Shown: positions 57,546 through 64,000 of the stretch, piece after piece | How positions within the stretch are numbered: the first letter of the stretch is position 1 | Layout of the letters: the number at the start of each line of letters is the position of its first letter | Source: Sulfuritalea sp. | GTDB lineage: Bacteria; Pseudomonadota; Gammaproteobacteria; Burkholderiales; Rhodocyclaceae | Reading direction: 5' to 3' | NCBI GenBank assembly: GCA_023229685.1 | Contig: JALNYT010000005.1 | Coordinates: 1-64,000, forward strand | Length of the DNA stretch: 64,000 bases | The notes under the pieces: generated by a model | What the model was told of the DNA's origin: nothing | The model's database searches: none | Seen by the model: only the letters and a program-made list of their open reading frames with translations | Position numbers and translations under genes: made by a program

Positions 57546-57869
57546 ATGATGAAGGGTGGCATAGCCGGATTGATGAAGCAGGCGCAGCAGATGCAGGCCA
57601 ACATGGAAAAGGCCCAGGAACAGCTGGCGCTGGTGGAAGTGGAAGGTCAGTCGGGCGCCGGCGCGGTGAAAGTGGTGATGACCTGCAAGCATGACGTCAA
57701 GCGCGTCACCATTGATCCCTCGGTGATGGATGACAAGGAAATGCTGGAAGACCTGATTGCGGCCGCGCTCAACGATGCCAACCGGCGTGCGGAGGCAACC
57801 ACCGCCGAAAAGATGGGCGGCTTTGCCGCGGGCCTCAACCTTCCGCCCGGAATGAAGCTGCCGTTCTGA
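57546..57869 (+). CDS. ybaB: YbaB/EbfC nucleoid-associated protein
   Basis: 107 residues starting MMKGGIAGLMKQAQQMQ, 13 bp after dnaX. A typical member: helical arm, VEVEGQSGAGAVKVVMTCK core, DPSVMDDKEMLEDLIAAA helix and Met/Gly-rich end GLNLPPGMKLPF. It binds DNA as a dimer. Its stop overlaps recR (TGATG). Confidence 0.95.
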   Translation: MMKGGIAGLMKQAQQMQANMEKAQEQLALVEVEGQSGAGAVKVVMTCKHDVKRVTIDPSVMDDKEMLEDLIAAALNDANRRAEATTAEKMGGFAAGLNLPPGMKLPF

Positions 57870-58471
57870 TGGCGTCGTCATCATCGAGCCTCGATGAGCT
57901 AATCGAGGCATTGCGCTGCCTTCCCGGCGTCGGTCCCAAGTCGGCGCAGCGCATGGCCTATCATCTGTTGCAACGCGACCGGCGCGGGGCGGAGCGCCTC
58001 GCGCGCGGGCTGGATGCCGCGCTGCAACTGCTGCATCACTGCGCGCGCTGCAACAGCTTCACCGAAGCCGAGGTGTGCGAGCGCTGCCTGTCGACGCGCC
58101 GTGATGCCTCGCAGTTGTGCATCGTCGAAATGCCGGTCGATGCAAACAGCATGGAACAGACGCATGCCTACAACGGGCTCTATTACGTGCTGATGGGCAG
58201 GTTGAGTCCGCTCGACGGCATCGGGCCGAAGGAACTGATGTTCGAGCGGCTGTTTTCACGCGCCACCGATGGCGTGGTCAAGGAAGTGATTCTGGCCACG
58301 AATTTCACCAATGAGGGCGAGGCGACCGCGCATTACCTCTCCGAACTGCTGCATGAGCGCGGCCTCAAGGTCAGTCGCATCGCGCGCGGCCTGCCGGTGG
58401 GCGGCGAACTGGAGTTTTCCGACGCAGCGACGGTGGCCCAGGCGCTGCGCGAGCGGCGCGACTTCGTTTGA
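57869..58471 (+). CDS. recR: recombination protein RecR
   Basis: 200 residues, start overlapping the ybaB stop. Helix-hairpin-helix LRCLPGVGPKSAQRMAYHLL, Cys4 zinc finger CARCNSFTEAEVCERC, Toprim domain with CIVEMPVDANSME and GRLSPLDGIGP, and the Walker-like C-terminal end. It acts with RecF/RecO in gap repair. Confidence 0.96.
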   Translation: MASSSSSLDELIEALRCLPGVGPKSAQRMAYHLLQRDRRGAERLARGLDAALQLLHHCARCNSFTEAEVCERCLSTRRDASQLCIVEMPVDANSMEQTHAYNGLYYVLMGRLSPLDGIGPKELMFERLFSRATDGVVKEVILATNFTNEGEATAHYLSELLHERGLKVSRIARGLPVGGELEFSDAATVAQALRERRDFV

Positions 58472-58545
58472 GTGAAAGCGATCGACTCCCGCCTTCCTCT
58501 GCAAGCGGATTCGCGGCTCCCGCATTCAGCCTGTAAAATTCCTCC

Positions 58546-60120
58546 ATGAACCGGATTTCCATTTACGATTCCACGCTGCGGGACGGCGCCCAGGCACAGG
58601 GCATCTCCTATTCGGTGGAAGACAAGATCAAGATTATCCAGCGACTCGATGCGCTCGGCGTCGATTACATCGAGGCCGGCAACCCGGGGTCCAATCCGAA
58701 GGACCTCGAGTTTTTCGGGCGCATCAAGGCACTCAAGCTCCAGCATTCGCGAATCATCGCCTTCGGCAGCACGCGCAAGGTGGGTGTCGATGCGGCCGGC
58801 GACAGCAACGTGATGTCGCTGCTGCAGGCAGCGACACCCGCCGTCGCCATCTTCGGCAAGAGCTGGGACTACCAGGTCACCGAGATCCTGCGCACCACGC
58901 TCGACGAGAACCTGCGCATGATCGGCGACACCATCCGCCACCTCAAGCAGCAGGGGCGGGAAGTGGTGTACGACGCAGAGCATTTCTTCGACGGCTACCA
59001 GGCCAATGCCGACTACGCGCTGCGCACCCTGGCGGTGGCGGCAGAGGCGGGAGCCGACTGCCTCTGTCTGTGCGATACCAATGGCGGGACCTTCCCGCGC
59101 GACATCGCCGAGATCACGCGCACGGTCAAGGCGCGCTTTGCGGTGACAATCGGAATCCATTGCCACAACGACGGCGAAATGGCCGTGGCCAACTCGATCA
59201 TGGCCGTGCAGGCGGGGGCCACCCAGGTGCAAGGCACCATCAACGGCATCGGCGAACGCTGCGGCAATGCCAATCTCTGCTCGATCATTCCCAACCTGCA
59301 GATCAAGCTTGGCTACAACTGCATTTCCGCGGAGAGCCTCGAGCAGTTGACCTCGGTGGCGCGCGCGGTGAGCGAGATCGCCAACATGCCGCACAACGAG
59401 AAGGCGGCCTACGTCGGCGGCGATGCCTTCGCGCACAAGGGCGGCATGCACATCGATGCCGTCGTCAAGAACCCGATGTCCTACGAGCATATCAATCCGG
59501 AGATAGTCGGCAACAGCCGGCGCATGCTGATGTCTGAAGTGGCCGGGCGCAGCACGCTGATGACGCGGATCAACGCGGTCGATCCCGGTCTCGGCAAGGA
59601 CGCCCCGGAAACGCAGAAGATCGTCGATCGGCTCAAGCAACTGGAACACGAGGGCTACCAGTTCGAGGCCGCCGAGAGTTCCTTCGAACTGGTGGTGCGC
59701 AAAATCCTCGGCAAGTACCAGCCCTTCTTCGAGCTGAAAGAGTACAAGGTCATCGTGAACGAGCCCTCGATCAACGGCGTGAACTCCTCCGCCATGATCA
59801 AGATCCGCGTCGGCGACCAGGAAGAGATCACTGCCGCCGAGGGCGACGGGCCGGTGAACGCCCTCGACAATGCCGTGCGCAAGGCTCTCGAGCGCTTCTA
59901 CCCGGAAATCAGCGAAATCCGGCTCACCGATTACAAGGTGCGCGTGCTCGATTCCGACCAGGCCTCGGCTGCCAGGGTGCGTGTGCTGATCGAATCCACG
60001 GACCATCGCGAGAACTGGACGACGATTGGAGTGTCTACAGATGTCATCGATGCCTCCTGGCGGGCGCTGGTGGATTCCATCGAGTACAAGCTGATGCGCG
60101 AGCAGGAACGGCGCATCTAG
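58546..60120 (+). CDS. cimA: citramalate synthase
   Basis: 524 residues. TIM barrel of the DRE-type: IYDSTLRDGAQAQG at the N-terminus, IEAGNPGSNPKD, catalytic and metal residues in GIHCHNDGEMAVAN and GTINGIGERCGNANL. The C-terminal regulatory dimer domain carries the isoleucine-feedback site. The version with GAQAQG and CHNDGE, and the length, fit CimA rather than LeuA. It condenses pyruvate and acetyl-CoA for isoleucine synthesis. It sits directly before leuCD, which also process citramalate. Confidence 0.9.
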   Translation: MNRISIYDSTLRDGAQAQGISYSVEDKIKIIQRLDALGVDYIEAGNPGSNPKDLEFFGRIKALKLQHSRIIAFGSTRKVGVDAAGDSNVMSLLQAATPAVAIFGKSWDYQVTEILRTTLDENLRMIGDTIRHLKQQGREVVYDAEHFFDGYQANADYALRTLAVAAEAGADCLCLCDTNGGTFPRDIAEITRTVKARFAVTIGIHCHNDGEMAVANSIMAVQAGATQVQGTINGIGERCGNANLCSIIPNLQIKLGYNCISAESLEQLTSVARAVSEIANMPHNEKAAYVGGDAFAHKGGMHIDAVVKNPMSYEHINPEIVGNSRRMLMSEVAGRSTLMTRINAVDPGLGKDAPETQKIVDRLKQLEHEGYQFEAAESSFELVVRKILGKYQPFFELKEYKVIVNEPSINGVNSSAMIKIRVGDQEEITAAEGDGPVNALDNAVRKALERFYPEISEIRLTDYKVRVLDSDQASAARVRVLIESTDHRENWTTIGVSTDVIDASWRALVDSIEYKLMREQERRI

Positions 60121-60166
60121 CAGGATCGCGGTTTTTTTTGCAACGATAGTCAAAGAAGGAGCCTCC

Positions 60167-61576
60167 ATGGCTGGCAAGACGCTTTACGACAAATTATGGG
60201 AATCGCACGTGGTCCGCGAGGAGAGCGACGGCACCTGCCTGCTCTACATCGACCGTCATCTGATCCACGAGGTCACCAGTGCACAGGCGTTCGAAGGCAT
60301 GCGGCTGGCCGGACGCAAGGCATGGCGCGCCGCCAGCATCGTCGCCAACCCGGACCACAATACGCCGACCGACCACTGGGACGAGGGCATCAAGGATCCG
60401 ATCTCGCGCCTGCAGGTGGAAACCCTCGATGCCAACATCAAGGATTTCGGTGCGCTGGTCTATTTCCCGTTCAAGCACGCCAACCAGGGCATCATCCACG
60501 TCATCGGACCGGAGAACGGCACGACGCTGCCGGGCACGACCGTGGTGTGCGGCGACAGTCACACCTCGACGCACGGCGCCTTCGGCGCGCTGGCGCACGG
60601 CATCGGGACTTCCGAAGTCGAGCACGTGCTGGCAACGCAGACGCTGGTGGCCAAGCGCTCGCAACGCATGCTGGTCAAGGTCGAGGGGCAACTCGGCAAG
60701 GAGGTCACCGCCAAGGATGTGGCGCTGGCGATCATCGGCAAGATCGGCACCGCCGGCGGTAACGGCTACGCCATCGAATTCGGTGGCTCGGCAATCCGCG
60801 GTCTGTCGATGGAAGGGCGCATGACCTTGTGCAACATGACGATCGAGGCCGGTGCGCGCGCCGGCCTGGTGGCGCCCGATGAAAAAACCGTCGAGTATCT
60901 CAAGGGGCGTACGTACGCACCGAAGGGTGCCGACTGGGACAAGGCGGTGGCCTACTGGTCGACATTGAAGTCCGACCCGGATGCGAAGTTCGACGCCGTG
61001 GTCGAACTCGATGCGGCCCGGATCGAGCCGCAGGTGACGTGGGGTACCTCACCCGAGCAGGTGCTGCCGGTCGGCGCGCGCGTGCCCAACCCGGCCAACG
61101 AACCGGATTTGCAGAAGCGCACCGGGATCGAGCGCGCCCTGCAGTACATGGGGCTTGCCGCCGATACGCCGATTTCCGAAATCAAGGTGGACAAGGTGTT
61201 CATCGGCTCCTGCACCAACTCACGCATCGAGGACCTCCGCGCCGCGGCAAAAGTCGTCAAGGGCCGGAAGAAGGCGGCCGGCGTCAAGCTGGTTCTGGTG
61301 GTGCCGGGCTCCGGCATCGTCAAGCGCCAGGCCGAGGACGAGGGGCTGGACAAGGTGTTCGTCGAAGCCGGCTTCGAGTGGCGCGAGCCGGGCTGTTCGA
61401 TGTGCCTGGCGATGAACGCCGATCGCCTCGAACCGGGCGAGCGCTGCGCCTCGACGTCGAACCGCAACTTCGAAGGCCGTCAGGGCGCCGGTGGGCGCAC
61501 CCACCTGGTTAGCCCGGCGATGGCCGCGGCTGCCGCCATCGCCGGCCATTTCGTCGATATCCGCAACCAGTTCTGA
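60167..61576 (+). CDS. leuC: 3-isopropylmalate dehydratase large subunit
   Basis: 469 residues, AAGGAGCC upstream. An aconitase-family [4Fe-4S] enzyme. Cluster cysteines are in FIGSCTNSRIEDLR and CSMCLAMNAD. TVVCGDSHTSTHGAFGAL and SNRNFEGRQG are conserved active-site segments. With LeuD it isomerises isopropylmalate and citramalate. Confidence 0.96.
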   Translation: MAGKTLYDKLWESHVVREESDGTCLLYIDRHLIHEVTSAQAFEGMRLAGRKAWRAASIVANPDHNTPTDHWDEGIKDPISRLQVETLDANIKDFGALVYFPFKHANQGIIHVIGPENGTTLPGTTVVCGDSHTSTHGAFGALAHGIGTSEVEHVLATQTLVAKRSQRMLVKVEGQLGKEVTAKDVALAIIGKIGTAGGNGYAIEFGGSAIRGLSMEGRMTLCNMTIEAGARAGLVAPDEKTVEYLKGRTYAPKGADWDKAVAYWSTLKSDPDAKFDAVVELDAARIEPQVTWGTSPEQVLPVGARVPNPANEPDLQKRTGIERALQYMGLAADTPISEIKVDKVFIGSCTNSRIEDLRAAAKVVKGRKKAAGVKLVLVVPGSGIVKRQAEDEGLDKVFVEAGFEWREPGCSMCLAMNADRLEPGERCASTSNRNFEGRQGAGGRTHLVSPAMAAAAAIAGHFVDIRNQF

Positions 61577-61591
61577 GCGAAAGAATCCGAC

Positions 61592-62230
61592 ATGAAAGCA
61601 TTCAAGCAAATCAACGGGCTGGTGTGCCCGCTCGACCGCGCCAACGTCGATACCGACGCCATCATTCCGAAACAGTTTCTCAAGTCGATCAAGCGCACCG
61701 GCTTCGGCCCGTATCTGTTTGACGAGTGGCGCTATGCCGACCATGGCGAGCCGGGCATGGACTGCAGCCATCGGCCGCTGCGCCAGGAATTCGTCCTCAA
61801 CCTGCCGCGCTACAAGGGCGCACAGATTCTCCTCACGCGTGACAACTTCGGTTGCGGTTCCAGCCGCGAGCATGCGCCGTGGGCGATCGAGGACTACGGC
61901 TTCCAGGTCATCATCGCGCCGTCCTTCGCCGACATCTTTTTCAACAACTGCTACAAGAACGGCATCCTGCCCATCGTCCTGCCCGCCGCCATGGTCGACA
62001 GGTTGTTCGCCGAGTGTGCTGCCAACGAAGGCTACCGGCTCAGCGTCGACCTCGAATCGCAGAAGATCACCTTTCCCTCGGGCGAATCCCTCGGCTTTGA
62101 CATCCAGCCGCACCGCAAGCATTGCCTGCTGAACGGCCTCGACGAAATCGGCCTGACGCTTCAACACGCCGACGAGATCAAGGTTTTTGAAAGCAGGCAC
62201 AAGGCCGTGCAGCCCTGGCTGTTTGCCTAG
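61592..62230 (+). CDS. leuD: 3-isopropylmalate dehydratase small subunit
   Basis: 212 residues, 15 bp after leuC. Typical swivel domain: GLVCPLDRANVDTDAIIPKQF, NFGCGSSREHAPWAIEDYG and FFNNCYKNGILPIVLP. The usual partner of LeuC. leuB is not found next to it in this window, where the cytochrome bc1 genes follow instead. Confidence 0.96.
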   Translation: MKAFKQINGLVCPLDRANVDTDAIIPKQFLKSIKRTGFGPYLFDEWRYADHGEPGMDCSHRPLRQEFVLNLPRYKGAQILLTRDNFGCGSSREHAPWAIEDYGFQVIIAPSFADIFFNNCYKNGILPIVLPAAMVDRLFAECAANEGYRLSVDLESQKITFPSGESLGFDIQPHRKHCLLNGLDEIGLTLQHADEIKVFESRHKAVQPWLFA

Positions 62231-62627
62231 AACGCCTAGCAAGGCCCTCCCGTTAGGCCGCGGCATGGCCGACACGGGGGCAGGGTCTGCTGACCGGCGG
62301 CAGCCTGTGAACTCATAACTCGCTGATAATAAATACTTTCGTATCTCCTGGAGGATGCCGGGACCGTCGCTGGCCCCAGAGACACCCGCGGGCCGGAGCC
62401 CGCCCCGGCCGAGGTTTCGCGCCAATGGCTCGGCCACCGTGCTTACCTCCCTGAAGACAGAGTTCTTTGTCAGGAAATTTGTTCACCCGCTTGATTCATA
62501 TCAAGTTTTTTCATTTTTATGGTCAGCGCCCATAAGGCGGGTCAGTTCGGGGCTTTAATCGCGCCGCGAGATTCGCTACAATTGCGGTCTTTCCGAATTC
62601 GCATTTCAGCATTCAGGGACTATCACC
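62231..62627. other. intergenic region before petA
   Basis: 397 bp between leuD and petA. Holds the FNR-type palindrome at 62490-62505 and AT-rich sequence (62505-62520), the likely bc1 operon promoter region. No gene is supported. Confidence 0.6.
62490..62505. promoter_or_regulatory. FNR/Anr-type binding site before petA
   Basis: cttgattcatatcaag matches the FNR consensus ttgat-N4-atcaa exactly, with both arms extended by one symmetric base. It lies about 120 bp upstream of petA, so oxygen-responsive control of the bc1 complex is likely. The direction of control (up or down without oxygen) cannot be read from it. Confidence 0.7.
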
Positions 62628-63221
62628 ATGAGTTGTGACGATAAAGTCGATTGCGGCCGGCGACGTTTGCTGGTTGCCACGGCAGCCGTGGGCGGGGTGG
62701 CCGGGGTGGCGGTGGCGGTGCCCTTTGTGGCCAGCATGCTGCCCTCCGAGCGCGCAAAGGCCGCCGGTGCGCCAGTGGAAGTGGATATCAGCAAACTCGC
62801 TCCCGGCGAGATGATGACCGTCGAGTGGCGTGGCAAGCCGGTTTGGGTCATCAATCGCACCAAGGAACAGTTGGAGTCCCTGCCGAAGATCGATAGCCAG
62901 CTGGCTGATCCCAAGTCCGAAAAGAACATGCAGCCGGACTATGCCAAGAACGAGACCCGTTCGATCAAGCCCAATATTCTGGTGGCTGTCGGCATCTGCA
63001 CCCATCTCGGCTGTTCGCCTTCGGAGAAGTTCAAGACCGGCGCCGAATCCGGGATTAGCGCCGACTGGCCGGGCGGTTTTTTTTGTCCCTGCCACGGTTC
63101 CACGTTCGACCTGGCCGGTCGCGTTTACAAGGGCAAGCCGGCACCGGACAACCTCGAAATTCCACCCCACATGTATCTTGGCGATGCCAAGCTTGTGATC
63201 GGCGAAGACAAGAAGGCCTGA
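62628..63221 (+). CDS. petA: ubiquinol-cytochrome c reductase, Rieske iron-sulfur subunit
   Basis: 197 residues. The N-terminal twin-arginine region (CGRRRLLVATAAVGG) and one membrane helix anchor it. The Rieske [2Fe-2S] ligands are in CTHLGCSP and CPCHGST. It shuttles electrons from ubiquinol to cytochrome c1 on the periplasmic side. Followed after 4 bp by petB. Confidence 0.96.
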   Translation: MSCDDKVDCGRRRLLVATAAVGGVAGVAVAVPFVASMLPSERAKAAGAPVEVDISKLAPGEMMTVEWRGKPVWVINRTKEQLESLPKIDSQLADPKSEKNMQPDYAKNETRSIKPNILVAVGICTHLGCSPSEKFKTGAESGISADWPGGFFCPCHGSTFDLAGRVYKGKPAPDNLEIPPHMYLGDAKLVIGEDKKA

Positions 63222-63225
63222 CGCG

Positions 63226-64000
63226 ATGAGCAAGATGAACGCCATATTGCAGGGGACGCTGAACTGGGTTGATGAGCGCTTTCCCCTCACCTCCCTCTGG
63301 AAAGAGCACCTCGCCGAATACTACGCGCCAAAGAACTTCAACTTCTGGTACTTCTTTGGTTCGCTGGCGCTCCTGGTGCTGGTGCTCCAGATAGTGACCG
63401 GCATTGTCCTCACCATGCACTTCAAGCCCGACGCCTCGCTGAATGCTTCCGGTGTGCCGGTGGCCTTTGCCAGTGTCGAGTACATCATGCGTGATGTGCC
63501 TTGGGGTTGGCTGGTCCGCTACATGCACTCGACCGGGGCCTCGGCCTTCTTCTTCGTCGTGTACATGCACATGTTCCGCGGCATGCTTTACGGTTCCTAC
63601 CGCAAGCCGCGCGAACTGATCTGGATCTTCGGCATGATCATCTTCCTGGCCCTGATGGCCGAGGCTTTCTTCGGCTATTTGTTGCCGTGGGGCCAGATGT
63701 CGTTCTGGGGCGCGCAGGTAATCGTGAACCTGTTCTCCGCGATTCCGTTCATCGGACCGGATCTCTCGCTCTGGTTGCGCGGTGACTACGTCGTCGGCGA
63801 CGCGACGCTCAATCGCTTCTTCGCCTTCCACGTCATCGCAGTGCCGATGGTGCTGCTGGGCCTGGTTGCCGCACATATCATCGCCCTGCACGAAGTCGGC
63901 TCCAACAATCCGGACGGGGTCGAGATCAAGAAGAAGAAAGATGCTAATGGCATTCCTCTCGATGGCATTCCCTTCCATCCCTATTACACGGTCAAGGATA
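63226..64000 (+). CDS. petB: cytochrome b of the bc1 complex (partial)
   Basis: The first 258 residues are seen and the gene runs off the window end. Membrane helices with the heme ligand histidines are visible in RYMHSTGASAFFFVVYMHMFRG and FFAFHVIAVPMVLLGLVAAH (one ligand pair per helix). GYLLPWGQMSFWGA is the conserved quinol-site segment. It is the quinol-oxidising membrane subunit. Confidence 0.96.
   Translation, partial: MSKMNAILQGTLNWVDERFPLTSLWKEHLAEYYAPKNFNFWYFFGSLALLVLVLQIVTGIVLTMHFKPDASLNASGVPVAFASVEYIMRDVPWGWLVRYMHSTGASAFFFVVYMHMFRGMLYGSYRKPRELIWIFGMIIFLALMAEAFFGYLLPWGQMSFWGAQVIVNLFSAIPFIGPDLSLWLRGDYVVGDATLNRFFAFHVIAVPMVLLGLVAAHIIALHEVGSNNPDGVEIKKKKDANGIPLDGIPFHPYYTVKD

Noticed and set aside
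58333..60177. 614-codon minus-strand frame opposite cimA
   Set aside because: cimA motifs are unambiguous on the plus strand.

Overview
The window looks like a chromosome segment of a betaproteobacterium, probably a Rhodocyclales-type respiratory aromatic degrader. This is inferred from the dnaX-ybaB-recR, cimA-leuC-leuD and petA-petB genes, a tungsten aldehyde oxidoreductase operon of the aromatic-degrader type, and high GC with strong third-position bias. No tRNA, rRNA or CRISPR array was seen. One RNA gene is clear, the 4.5S SRP RNA.

1-15.8 kb is accessory DNA with lower GC and long degenerate intergenic stretches. It holds two secreted TPR-CHAT peptidase-like proteins and a secreted protein that carries, on its own, the N-terminal domain of one of them. 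It also holds small hypothetical genes, a short HTH regulator, a secreted DNase II homologue, a DUF2235 hydrolase and a NERD-domain protein.

15.9-33.4 kb (minus strand) is one tightly overlapped signalling operon. In order of transcription it encodes an HD-GYP response regulator, CheR lacking its N-terminal domain, a double CheW, a chemoreceptor, a CheA-REC hybrid, CheB, a REC-PAS3-kinase-REC-Hpt hybrid kinase, a FadL-type outer-membrane protein, a STAS-like protein, a second hybrid kinase and a REC-PAS kinase. It resembles a Wsp-type chemosensory system with a c-di-GMP phosphodiesterase output and a hydrophobic-compound porin built in. Two near-identical palindromic repeats (about 75 bp) bracket it, and a remnant of another Hpt domain lies at its distal end.

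34-37 kb (plus strand) has three exported proteins: a small protein, a dienelactone-hydrolase-like enzyme whose N-terminal domain is a copy of that small protein, and an amidohydrolase.

37.1-45.2 kb (minus strand) is the most interesting locus. It is an eight-gene operon joined mostly by 4-bp stop/start overlaps: sigma-like factor, regulator, ImmA-type metallopeptidase fused to a UvrD-like helicase with a C-terminal Fe-S nuclease-like module, tandem beta-grasp ubiquitin-like protein, E2-like protein, JAB isopeptidase, ThiF/E1 enzyme and a small membrane protein. The core Ubl-E2-JAB-E1 order matches bacterial ISG15-like (Bil/Bub) conjugation systems. The upstream regulatory and helicase module may be a new arrangement. 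A frameshifted tyrosine recombinase and a cluster of short direct repeats follow, abutting a comEC gene that has lost its 5' part, so this side is an insertion boundary.

47-64 kb (plus strand) is mostly core: truncated comEC, srkA, an alpha/beta hydrolase, an aldehyde:ferredoxin oxidoreductase operon (ferredoxin, W-enzyme, FAD subunit, MoaD-like protein, small GGG-ending protein), ffs, a Spy-like protein, dnaX, ybaB, recR, cimA, leuC, leuD, then petA and the start of petB behind a perfect FNR-type palindrome.
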